The notes under the pieces: generated by a model | Database searches by the model: none | What the model saw: the letters and a program-made list of their open reading frames with translations, nothing else | Told to the model about the DNA's origin: nothing | Source of the DNA: Bacillota bacterium | GTDB lineage: Bacteria > Bacillota_E > Sulfobacillia > Sulfobacillales > JAIMBI01 | Direction: 5' to 3' | Length of the DNA stretch: 43,318 bases | Assembly (NCBI GenBank): GCA_021828405.1 | Contig: JAKARZ010000014.1 | Span: 1 to 43,318 of the forward strand | Program-made: the position numbers and the translations under genes | In this document: one piece after another, positions 8,011 to 15,670 of the stretch | Numbering within the stretch: position 1 is the first letter of the stretch | Layout: each line of letters begins with the position of its first letter

Positions 8011-9546
8011 CTAATGCTCCTCTCCCAGCGCGGGCACCGGCCCGCGGCCCCACTCCAGTCGGTGGGCGGCCCACCAAGACAGCAGGGCCGCCTCGGCCAG
8101 CGCCAGCCCGGCGGCCGTGGGCACTCCCACCGCCCACGGCAGCGCCAGCATGGGGACGGCGGGGATTCCGATCAAGGCGCCCGCCGCCACCAGGGACAGC
8201 AGCCGGCCAACCACTTGCCGCTCAAACAGCGTGGGAAACAACGTCCAGTACAGCAGGCGCAGGCTCTGAACCATGGCCTGGCCCGCCGCCACCAGCAGCA
8301 GCACCCCAACGCCCCAGCGCACCGCGAGGCCCAGCACCAGCGCCACCAGCACCGCCCCGCCCCAAAACAGCACCCCGGCCGCCCAGCCCAGCGCCTCCTC
8401 GGCCAGCACGTGCACAAAGCCCGACCCGGGCGCGCCGATGACCAGGGGGTCGCGGGCAATCGGGTGGCTGCCCACCAGCCGCGACTGCACGGACGTGAAA
8501 ATCACCCCGGTGTACGCCATCGCCAGGAGCCACATCACAACCGCGCTCCGGCCCCCGTGGGCCAGCAGGACACCGCCCACGAGAGACGCCGCCACCAGCA
8601 TCCCGGTCATCCAGGGCGCCTGGATCATCTGGCGCAGCGTGGTCAGCGTTTCCATCTCCACCACCGCCCCCGGCCCGCTCCAGCGAAACTGGTGGGACGG
8701 CCGCTCTCCGCCGCGCCCCCGGCTGAGTCGGGCCGCCATCTGCCGCCGAAACAGCTCGCGGCGGTCGCCGCTCCCCCCGCGCACGGCGTCCACCAGGGCC
8801 CAGCGGTCCACCAGCCGCCAGTCGTCGGTTGACGGCGGCACCGCCCACAGCACGCCCATCACCGTCACGGCCCCCGTCAGCGCCAGCCACGCCAGCACGG
8901 TGGGCCACGCGTCGCCGTGGACCAGGGCCGCGGCCAGCGGCCACATGCCCACCGCGCTGCGCACGGCCAGCGGCCAGCGGGGCGCCACCGTGAGGATGAG
9001 CCAGCCCAGCGCGGCGGCCACCGCCAGCCCGGCCACCGGCACGCGGCGTGCCTTGAGCGCACCCGCCGCCAGCCGGGCGGCGGTCAGATACACCACGGCG
9101 ACGGGCACGAGCCATACCGCCGCCCCCAGCACCCCGCCCGACCGGCTGAACACCAGGATCAGCACCACGAGGCCCAGCATGGACCGCAAGGCGTTGACAT
9201 AGCGGTGGTACAGGTGGCGTGCCACCAGCGGCCGGGGCTGTCCACGCACCCCGACCAGAAACGTCCGGTCAGCCGGACTGGCAAAGAGGGCCGTCGGGCT
9301 GGGGGCCGCCCACGGCAACAGCAGGGCCAGCCCCGTCAGCACCGGAAGCCAGATGGTGAGTCCGAGCGGCACGTGCACCGGCACGCCGCTGGCGGCGGGC
9401 GCAAACACGAAGAAACGCACCGCAAAGAGCAGAAAGATGACATACACCACCAGGCGCCGCGGCGCCTGGGCGATGCCCCGCACGTTGTTGACCAACTGCC
9501 GCCACTCAAGAAACACGAGCGCGGTGGTCACCCCGCTCCCCTTCAT
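8011..9546 (-). CDS. ABC-2-type exporter membrane protein
   Basis: A 511-residue membrane protein that pairs with the ATPase encoded just downstream. Hydrophobic stretches alternate with short arginine-rich loops, suggesting ten to twelve membrane helices. Examples are LVVYVIFLLFAVRFFVFAPAA near residue 32 and MVQSLRLLYWTLFPTLF in the C-terminal half. A hydrophilic section around residues 240-300 (DDWRLVDRWALVDAVRGGSGDRR onward) is probably cytoplasmic and may contact the ATPase. The layout resembles the putative ABC exporter family found in Bacillota, whose cargo is mostly unknown. The ATG at 9546 is the first start in the frame. A hairpin-rich stretch lies immediately upstream (9568-9668). 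Confidence 0.82.
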   Translation of the reverse strand: MKGSGVTTALVFLEWRQLVNNVRGIAQAPRRLVVYVIFLLFAVRFFVFAPAASGVPVHVPLGLTIWLPVLTGLALLLPWAAPSPTALFASPADRTFLVGVRGQPRPLVARHLYHRYVNALRSMLGLVVLILVFSRSGGVLGAAVWLVPVAVVYLTAARLAAGALKARRVPVAGLAVAAALGWLILTVAPRWPLAVRSAVGMWPLAAALVHGDAWPTVLAWLALTGAVTVMGVLWAVPPSTDDWRLVDRWALVDAVRGGSGDRRELFRRQMAARLSRGRGGERPSHQFRWSGPGAVVEMETLTTLRQMIQAPWMTGMLVAASLVGGVLLAHGGRSAVVMWLLAMAYTGVIFTSVQSRLVGSHPIARDPLVIGAPGSGFVHVLAEEALGWAAGVLFWGGAVLVALVLGLAVRWGVGVLLLVAAGQAMVQSLRLLYWTLFPTLFERQVVGRLLSLVAAGALIGIPAVPMLALPWAVGVPTAAGLALAEAALLSWWAAHRLEWGRGPVPALGEEH

Positions 9547-9567
9547 CGGCGCGCCAGGGCGCTGACA

Positions 9568-9668
9568 CCCCGTCCTTCAGGATGGGGGCGCCCGATTCCC
9601 ATGCGGCCACCCACCATGCGGCCCGCGGCGGGATCGCCGCGGGTCCGGGGAGGGGGCGTCGCGCCCCC
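9568..9668. repeat. cluster of three strong hairpins, possible IS200/IS605 right-end relic
   Basis: Three hairpins follow one another. At 9568-9587 CCCCGTCC pairs with GGATGGGG around TTCA, with one G-T pair. At 9622-9643 CCCGCGGCG pairs perfectly with CGCCGCGGG around GGAT. At 9652-9668 GGGGGCG pairs with CGCCCCC around TCG. Read on the minus strand, the first one has the shape of an IS200/IS605-family right end: a hairpin with a TGAA loop followed by GGGGTGTCA. No intact transposase was found in 9590-9950. A terminator or structured leader for the ABC permease is an alternative. Confidence 0.35.
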
Positions 9669-9945
9669 GAACGGCTTGGTCGGTGGCCGCCAATGACCGT
9701 TGGGGCGAAGGGGAAGGTGGTCGAGCCCAAAAAGCGTCGCCCGCCCAAGCGCTCGAGCACTCCCGCCCCGGTCGTCGACCCGAAGGGCCCATCGCGGGCG
9801 TGTTGCGCGCGTGGATGGATCGCGACGCGCCATCGTCTGAACCAAGCCCCTTTCCGTGCATCGCTGGTGGGTTCGCCGTCTCCGCCGCCTCATTGCGCCG
9901 GCGGGCGTCCCGCGGCGGCGCGGTCTCCGCACGAGGCGCACCAGA

Positions 9946-9963
9946 CCCGCCCTCTAGGGCGGG
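9946..9963 (-). terminator. hairpin overlapping the end of the DUF4129-like gene
   Basis: CCCGCCC and GGGCGGG form a perfect seven-base stem around TCTA, and the TAG stop of the gene ending at 9954 lies within it. It may end the MoxR operon transcript. The sequence after it on the minus strand lacks a T-tract. Confidence 0.4.
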
Positions 9964-11054
9964 GTGGCCGGCGGCTGGCTATCCTCCGGGTCCCCTGGGG
10001 ACTCGGCCGCCGTCGGGGGGGCGGCCGGCCAGAGGCGCTGCGCCGTGCGGGCGCGCGTGGCGTCGTCCGTCACGCCGCCGTAGCGCACCGCTTCATAAAG
10101 CTCCCCCAGACGCGGCACGACATCCGCGGCCGTGTCCCCGTAGAGCCTCCCGAGCCACTCCCGCACGGTTTCCCCCGTCCCGGGGCGCTGTCGCGTCCGG
10201 GCCAAGAGCCGCATGTGCCGCTGAACCACCCTCCGCGTGAGCACAGCACGTCCCCCGGGGGCGGCCAGCGGGTCGACCGCAAGCCTCTCCCGGTCCACAT
10301 TGTCGGTGCGTTCCAGTTCCGGCCACCCCGCCCGAGCGAGCGCGCGCACCGCAAAGTAGGCCCCCACCAGCAACACCACCCCGCCGGCAATCAGCAAGGG
10401 CAGCGGGCTCTGTGCCGTTACCGGCCGACGCTGCGGATGCCGCTTATGGGGCGGCTGGACGGGGCTGGACGGCTTGGGGATGTGCGAGTGCAGATGAAAC
10501 GAGGGTATCAGGTGCCCAATCGCAAACATCAGCGCTCGCACGGGCCCGCCGAGATACTGCCACGGGGCCCAGGCCGCCAGCCCGAGCACCACGAGGCCCA
10601 CTAGGAGCCCCGCAGCCGCCAGCCAACCTGCGAGCCGCACATGGGTGCCAAGCGGGACGGCCGGTTCAACCGTCGTCGCCACAGCGGCGACCAGTCCCAC
10701 CCCCAGCACCACGGGAAGCACCCAGGTGTACTCGGGGGCGTTCACGGCCAAAATGGCCGTGCCCCCGACCGCAATCGCGATGCGCTGGAACACGGCGGGA
10801 TGCTCCGGGTCGATGGGCGAGGCGCCCCGCCACAGCGCCACGACGGAAAACAGCACACCCCACGGTCCCGCGACAAACGCGCCGGCGACCACCATCACCA
10901 CCCACACCAACAGCGCCCAGACGCCACGGCGGCGGGACCAGGCGGCCGCGAGCCCCGCCACCGCCATGACGGGCACCACCTCGCCCACGCCCAGTCGCAG
11001 CGCCCAGGCCGCCAGCCAGCTCACTTCAAGAATAAATGTCAATAGGCGGCGCAT
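9954..11054 (-). CDS. DUF4129-like membrane protein of the MoxR operon
   Basis: A protein of 366 residues with about six membrane helices in the first 190 residues (for example VSWLAAWALRLGVGEVVPVM and WALLVWVVMVVAGAFVAGPW). A histidine- and proline-rich linker follows, then one more helix (LPLLIAGGVVLLVGAYFAVR, about residue 235) and a cytoplasmic C-terminal part. That part, with TRRVVQRHMRLLARTRQRPGTGETVREWLGRL, resembles the DUF4129 domain found beside MoxR and DUF58 genes. The ATG at 11054 shares a base with the TAA stop of the DUF58 gene, so the genes are translationally coupled. A transglutaminase domain, common in such operons, is not visible. The role is unknown; related operons are linked to cell-envelope assembly or stress. 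Confidence 0.65.
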   Translation of the reverse strand: MRRLLTFILEVSWLAAWALRLGVGEVVPVMAVAGLAAAWSRRRGVWALLVWVVMVVAGAFVAGPWGVLFSVVALWRGASPIDPEHPAVFQRIAIAVGGTAILAVNAPEYTWVLPVVLGVGLVAAVATTVEPAVPLGTHVRLAGWLAAAGLLVGLVVLGLAAWAPWQYLGGPVRALMFAIGHLIPSFHLHSHIPKPSSPVQPPHKRHPQRRPVTAQSPLPLLIAGGVVLLVGAYFAVRALARAGWPELERTDNVDRERLAVDPLAAPGGRAVLTRRVVQRHMRLLARTRQRPGTGETVREWLGRLYGDTAADVVPRLGELYEAVRYGGVTDDATRARTAQRLWPAAPPTAAESPGDPEDSQPPATPP

Positions 11055-12268
11055 TACGGGGTCACCAGCCCGGGACTCCACGGACGCACACGTATGCCTG
11101 GCACCTCGGGGATCGCGTCTGTCACGGCCACCGGCACGAAGGTCACCTGGATACCCCGTTGCACCAACCGCTGCAGCAGGGGCGTCCACGCCGGCTGATG
11201 AAAGCACGCAAAGTACATGAGGTGCGCCCCTGGCCGCAGTCGCCGGGAGAGGCGCAGTAGAGCCGGGCCCAGGTCGTGCCCCTGGCCGCCCCCGGGTTGC
11301 ACCCAGGCAAGCGCGGTCATGACCCGGGCCCAGTGCTCCGGCCCCCGCCCGGGTGGCAGGTTGACACCCCGGGGCCATCCGTACACCGACCCCACCAGCG
11401 ACAGGCCCAGCGCTGACCCGGTGCGGAGAAACATGTCTCCCACCGAGGCCACCGCCGACACCAGTGACTCAAACCGGTCTTTGTCGACCCCTTGCCAGAT
11501 GAACGGCGCCGTGGCGGCCAGTGCCAGCAACTCCAACTGCTCATCCCCTTCCGGCTCCAGCCGCTTGACTTGGAGCGTCCCGCTGTGTGCGGTGGCATGG
11601 GGGTGGATCAGGCGACGGGGGTCCCCGGGCTGATACGGGCGCACTCCGACCACCCGCAGCGGATCCGGGGGATTCCACGGCGGTCCCCGGCGTTCGCCCT
11701 GGGGCCGGTTCGGATTCAGAAAGCCCCGCGGCACGGGAAACAGCTTGGGATAGACGGTCAGTACCGCCCGGTCCGGCGCAAAGCGCTCGAATTGCGTCCA
11801 CCCCAGCGGGTCCCCGCCCCACACGCGCACCGGTCCCATGACCCACCGACCCCGCTCCCGGCCAACGACCACCACCCGATGCCGCACACGCTCCTGGGGG
11901 CCTACCGAAAGCGCCCCCCACACCGCGCTGCCCAGAGCAACCTTTTGATATCCGCGCGGCTTCGGGTCAGAAACGTCCAAACCATTCGGGATGGCGTCTT
12001 CGAAGTGAATGGCCGTGAGCGGCCAGGACCGGGGATGCTCCACGGTGACCCACACCTCAGCCATGTCACCGATGACCACCGCCGCCGTACTGGTGCGGTG
12101 GGCTACCTTCAGGGTCTCGAGGCTTCGGGTGCCCAGCCACTCCGCCGCCAGAGCCAGGACAAACAGAAACGCCGCGGCGGCGCTCACCACCGGCACCCCG
12201 AAAACCACGCCGCCCACGGCGGCGATGATGAAAAAGGTGCGAACCCAGTCGCCCTGGTGCGGATTCAT
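11054..12268 (-). CDS. DUF58 domain protein
   Basis: A 404-residue protein with two N-terminal membrane helices (FFIIAAVGGVVFGVPVVSAAAAFLFVLALAA, residues 11-42) and then the DUF58 region. The conserved core is visible as YQPGDPRRLIHPHATAHSGTLQVKRLEPEGD (about residues 210-242), equivalent to the family's Y-x-x-GD-x-R-x-I-x-W-x-x-[ST]A-R pattern. The usual tryptophan after the isoleucine is replaced by histidine. DUF58 proteins form the middle partner between a MoxR-type ATPase and membrane proteins. The ATG at 12268 overlaps the end of the moxR gene by four bases. The overlap with the downstream gene makes this a tight three-gene operon. Confidence 0.88.
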   Translation of the reverse strand: MNPHQGDWVRTFFIIAAVGGVVFGVPVVSAAAAFLFVLALAAEWLGTRSLETLKVAHRTSTAAVVIGDMAEVWVTVEHPRSWPLTAIHFEDAIPNGLDVSDPKPRGYQKVALGSAVWGALSVGPQERVRHRVVVVGRERGRWVMGPVRVWGGDPLGWTQFERFAPDRAVLTVYPKLFPVPRGFLNPNRPQGERRGPPWNPPDPLRVVGVRPYQPGDPRRLIHPHATAHSGTLQVKRLEPEGDEQLELLALAATAPFIWQGVDKDRFESLVSAVASVGDMFLRTGSALGLSLVGSVYGWPRGVNLPPGRGPEHWARVMTALAWVQPGGGQGHDLGPALLRLSRRLRPGAHLMYFACFHQPAWTPLLQRLVQRGIQVTFVPVAVTDAIPEVPGIRVRPWSPGLVTP

Positions 12269-13245
12269 AGAGTTTCCGTGGGCACGGAGACCACCTCCAG
12301 CACCCGCCGCACCGCGTCGGCTCCGCTGTCGCCCAGCACTTCGGCGTCCGCCGCCATCAGGAGGCGATGCCCCAGCACCGGCACGGCCATGCGCTTCACG
12401 TCATCGGGCAGCACGTAGGGGCGCCCGTTCAGATAGGCCCACGCCCGTACGCTGCGAATCAGCGCCAGCGTGGCGCGCGGACTGGCCCCCAGGCGAATCC
12501 CAGGCTGTTCGCGGGTGGCCCGCACCAGTGCCACCATGTACTGCTCAACCACCGGGTCCACCCGCACCCGCGCGGCCTCGCGGCGCCAGGTGTCCACGTC
12601 GGCGGCGCTGGCGACCGGCCCGAGCGTCTCCAGTGGGTCTTCCGTCCCGAGCCGCCGCATCATGTCCAGCTCCTCCGCCGCCGAGGGATAGCCCACGGTA
12701 GTGGACAGCAGGAAGCGGTCCAATTGCGCCTCCGGCAGCGGGTACGTGCCTTCCATCTCGACCGGGTTTTGGGTCGCAAGCACCATGAAGGGCTCGGCCA
12801 CGCGATGCGTCTCACCGTCCACCGTCACCTGCCGTTCCTCCATACATTCCAAGAGCGCCGCCTGCGTCCGCGGGGTGGCCCGATTGATCTCGTCCACCAG
12901 CACCAGGTGGGACAGCACCGGCCCGGGCCGGTACTTGAAGTCTGCCGTGCGCGGGTCGTACACCGACACCCCCACGACGTCACCGGGCAAAAGGTCGGGC
13001 GTACCCTGAATGCGCTGGAAGCTCAAAGCCAGCGACGCGGCAAACGCGCGACTCATGCGCGTCTTGGCCACGCCCGGCACGTCCACCACCAGCACGTGCC
13101 CGCGTGCGACCATCGCCGCCAGTAGCAGGCGCGCCACCTCCCGCTTGCCCATCACCACGCGGTCCAACTGGTTCAGGACGGCTTCAAACGCCTCCGGCCC
13201 CGTTCCGTGCGATTCTGCGACCCGGTTCCCCCCGTGCTCGTCCAT
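12265..13245 (-). CDS. MoxR-family AAA+ ATPase
   Basis: MoxR ATPases act as chaperones that mature or activate protein complexes, usually together with DUF58 and von Willebrand A-type proteins. The product is 326 residues. The nucleotide-binding loop is the MoxR variant DVPGVAKT (about residues 54-61), Walker B is LVLVDEINRATPRTQAALLE, and sensor 1 lies in MVLATQNPVEMEGTYPLPEAQLDRF. The C-terminal lid includes GASPRATLALIRSVRAWAYLNGR. The ATG at 13245 has only a weak ribosome binding site. The stop overlaps the start of the DUF58 gene by four bases. The operon begins here; the enoyl-CoA hydratase gene lies 92 bp upstream on the same strand and may feed transcription into it. Confidence 0.94.
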   Translation of the reverse strand: MDEHGGNRVAESHGTGPEAFEAVLNQLDRVVMGKREVARLLLAAMVARGHVLVVDVPGVAKTRMSRAFAASLALSFQRIQGTPDLLPGDVVGVSVYDPRTADFKYRPGPVLSHLVLVDEINRATPRTQAALLECMEERQVTVDGETHRVAEPFMVLATQNPVEMEGTYPLPEAQLDRFLLSTTVGYPSAAEELDMMRRLGTEDPLETLGPVASAADVDTWRREAARVRVDPVVEQYMVALVRATREQPGIRLGASPRATLALIRSVRAWAYLNGRPYVLPDDVKRMAVPVLGHRLLMAADAEVLGDSGADAVRRVLEVVSVPTETL

Positions 13246-13337
13246 ACCGCCAAGGTCAGTCCCTTCCGATTCAAATTGGTCACCGGCGTTGCCGACCGGT
13301 CCGTTGGTTCAACGCGCCGCCATCTTCCTGCTCTGAG

Positions 13338-14120
13338 CTACCGGCCGGTGAAGTGGGGTTGGCGCTTGTGCAGGAACGCATCGGTTCCCTCGCGGGCATC
13401 TTGTGTCGCCGCTACGCTGCCAAACAGAGCGGCCTCCCCGGCGAGGCCGGCGGCCAACTCATGGTCCAGCCCACCACGCACAGCCCGCTTGGCGGCCGCG
13501 AGCGCCAATGGCGCCCGAGCCGCCAACTCCGCGGCCAGCTGTTCGGCCGACGCCAAGAGCTCGCCATCGGCGAGCACCTGGTTGACCAACCCCAGTCGCA
13601 AGGCTTCTCCTGCGGGGATCTGCCGGCCGGTGAGCACCAGCTCCAGCGCGCGGCCTTCGCCGATAAGCCGGGCCAGCCTCTGCGTGCCGCCGAATCCGGG
13701 GATGATGCCGAGCCCGATTTCCGGCTGCCCCACCCGGGCACTCTCCGCCATCAGCCTTAAGTCGCCGGCCAGAGCTAGCTCGAGGCCGCCTCCCAGGGCA
13801 TACCCGTTGATGGCCATGATGCTCACCAGGCGGCTCTCTGCCAGACGATGAAAGACCCGCTGCCCGTAGCGGCTGAACGCCTCCGCCGCCAGCCCGTCGG
13901 GCAGCGCCGCAATTTCGCCGATGTCGGCCCCCGCCACAAAGGCGCGCCCCGCTCCGGTGACCACCACCACGCGGATTCCCGGATCATTCTCCAGCGTGTC
14001 AAAGGCTTCTCCCAAGTCATCCAACACCTGCCGATTGAGTGCGTTCAAGGCGGCGGGCCGCGTAATGGTCAGCCGCGCCAGGCCCCGGTCCGCTTGGACC
14101 TCCGCCTCCACCGTGGACAT
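13338..14120 (-). CDS. enoyl-CoA hydratase/isomerase (crotonase) family protein
   Basis: Crotonase-fold enzymes hydrate or isomerise acyl-CoA thioesters, typically in fatty-acid beta-oxidation. The product is 260 residues, the usual length. The oxyanion-hole region reads FVAGADIGEIAALP (about residues 61-75) and NGYALGGGLELALAGD. Both catalytic glutamates of true hydratases appear to be present, Glu114 in GGGLELA and Glu134 in GQPEIGLGIIPGFGGTQRL. The ATG at 14120 follows the coaX stop after three bases, with GGGGGA as a ribosome binding site. The acyl-CoA synthetase at 22872-24461 could work in the same pathway, but the two genes are far apart. Confidence 0.92.
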   Translation of the reverse strand: MSTVEAEVQADRGLARLTITRPAALNALNRQVLDDLGEAFDTLENDPGIRVVVVTGAGRAFVAGADIGEIAALPDGLAAEAFSRYGQRVFHRLAESRLVSIMAINGYALGGGLELALAGDLRLMAESARVGQPEIGLGIIPGFGGTQRLARLIGEGRALELVLTGRQIPAGEALRLGLVNQVLADGELLASAEQLAAELAARAPLALAAAKRAVRGGLDHELAAGLAGEAALFGSVAATQDAREGTDAFLHKRQPHFTGR

Positions 14121-14123
14121 GAA

Positions 14124-14945
14124 TTATCCCCCTCCCGTGCCGGCCGACGGCGCCAGCGGCCGGCCGACCAATACGTAGTCCGCGCACAAGGCCAGCCCCT
14201 CCAGCGTGAGGCGCGGCACAAGTTGGACCGGAAAGTCCAACAGGGGCGCCAGTCGCGCACCCCATCCGCCCGTCAGCACGACGGGGCACTCCGCGCCCAA
14301 AAGCCGCCAGGTTCGGCGCACCAGGCGGTCCACGCCTCCCACCAGCGTCTGCGCCACCCCCACCTGAATGGCTTCATGGGTCGACCCGCCCAGCGCGCCT
14401 TCGGTCAGCGACGGGGGAATCATGGGCAGCTGCGCCGTGCCTTCGGCCAGCGCCAGTGCCATGAAGTGCGGGCCCGGAGCAATAGCTCCTCCGAGAAAGC
14501 GCCCGGCGGCCGACACCGCGTCCACCGTGGTGGTGGTGCCAACGTCCACCACCACCAGAGCCTGCCTGCATAGCGCGTAAGCGGCCATGGCGTTGGCAAA
14601 TCGGTCGGCGCCGAGACTGCTGGGAGGGTTGTACGACACCTCCATCCCGTAGCCGGGCGGCGCCACCTTCAGCACCCGGCCTTCCGAGATCGCTTCGCTG
14701 ACGCGGACGAACACCGGCGTCAGCAGCGGGACGACACTGGCCAGCACGACGTTGTCGACCATGTCGAAACCCGCCTCGGCCAAGAAGCCTTTGAGCGGCT
14801 GCCGATACTCATCGGCCGTGCGCCGCACATCGGTGGACATGCGCCACTCGTGGCTCCACTGGCCAGCCTGGCGGAGTCCCAACTTAATATGGGTATTGCC
14901 CACGTCTATGGCGAGCAGGCTGTCCAGCCGAACACCCAGCACCAT
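14124..14945 (-). CDS. coaX: type III pantothenate kinase
   Basis: CoaX phosphorylates pantothenate in the first step of coenzyme A synthesis. The product is 273 residues. The ASKHA-fold phosphate-1 motif is AIDVGNTHIKLG (residues 12-23), with Asp14 conserved. Further family motifs are LGADRFANAMAAY, the catalytic VVDVGTTTTVDAV and GRFLGGAIAPG, and the C-terminal GGWGARLAPLL. The open frame extends up to 15104, but the ATG at 14945 has a full AGGAGG site seven bases upstream and matches the usual CoaX N-terminus. The enoyl-CoA hydratase gene follows after three bases, linking CoA synthesis and a CoA-thioester enzyme in one operon. Confidence 0.95.
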   Translation of the reverse strand: MVLGVRLDSLLAIDVGNTHIKLGLRQAGQWSHEWRMSTDVRRTADEYRQPLKGFLAEAGFDMVDNVVLASVVPLLTPVFVRVSEAISEGRVLKVAPPGYGMEVSYNPPSSLGADRFANAMAAYALCRQALVVVDVGTTTTVDAVSAAGRFLGGAIAPGPHFMALALAEGTAQLPMIPPSLTEGALGGSTHEAIQVGVAQTLVGGVDRLVRRTWRLLGAECPVVLTGGWGARLAPLLDFPVQLVPRLTLEGLALCADYVLVGRPLAPSAGTGGG

Positions 14946-15670
14946 GTCCCGCCTCCTGGATCGATATCCTAGCATAGGGCTCTGATCCTCACCGCGCGAA
15001 CAAGCCAAGATGCCGTCGGTGCTGCGGGGTGCAGGCGCGGCGACGTCGGCCCGTCCCGGCGATGCTTGGCCGCATGCCCTTGAGGCGCCCTCGGGGCGAC
15101 CCACGACTTTTCCGCCCCGTCAGCGGCGAGCCGTGACGGTCACATGGGCGCCGCTCTATCGGCGGCCGCAGGCGGCTCGCCGGCGGAACCCCCCGGTGCC
15201 GCAGATGCGCTGCGCCTCCGCCAGCACGCGCGTGCACAGAAACACCGGCGGCGATCCGTCGGCCAGCGACATCACGAGGTCGCGTGCATGACGAGGGTGG
15301 AGGGTCCAGGCAGCGGTCGGCCCTCCAGAGTCAACGGATCCGGCTCCGGCATGAGGGACCGTGCGAGCCCCAACTTCTGCCGCCTTCCCTTTGCTGAACC
15401 CCGACGCCCTTTCGTGGCGGAGTCCCACCGTCGGCGCGGCGCCCGCCGTGCCACCCGCGTGGCATCGTGCCGTCACCGCCCCTCTCGCACGGGGCGCCCT
15501 CCCTGCGCGGAACGGTCAGGCGAGAGGCCGGGTGCTATGGCGTCCGCCGATCTTGATCGCCCGTCCTCACTCATCCATGCTGGTGCTGATCTGTTGAAAG
15601 CCTTCTGACAACTATGGGACAGCGGGACGCAAGCATCCGGCGCTTTGATGATGGTGGAGGAGGAACACGC
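14946..15670. other. 725-bp divergent intergenic region without a convincing gene
   Basis: The region separates coaX (minus) from the asparagine-synthetase-like gene (plus). Open frames of 60-150 codons exist on both strands, but none has a good ribosome binding site, recognised motifs or a convincing composition. On the minus strand, about 15160-15330, one frame reads HPRHARDLVMSLADG then FLCTRVLAEAQRICG, which has a natural-looking composition and could be the remnant of a lost gene. The right end carries the phased half-sites described separately. Confidence 0.5.
15594..15622 (-). promoter_or_regulatory. possible response-regulator box, three half-sites spaced 11 bp
   Basis: Read on the minus strand, CTGTCCC, TTGTCAG and CTTTCAA begin exactly 11 bases apart (plus-strand positions 15616-15622, 15605-15611 and 15594-15600). 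The middle half-site is identical to one upstream of the small peptide gene. OmpR/PhoB-type regulators bind such phased direct repeats, and the locus encodes one. The site lies 49-77 bp before the asparagine-synthetase-like start. Confidence 0.4.

Noticed and set aside
8273..9202. 309-codon plus-strand frame inside the ABC permease region
   Set aside because: The Ser/Thr/Ala/Arg-rich translation is typical of an antisense frame, while the minus strand gives clear membrane helices.
9946..9963. Left end of the possible IS200/IS605 relic
   Set aside because: The hairpin contains the stop codon of the DUF4129-like gene, so a transcription-end hairpin is the simpler reading.
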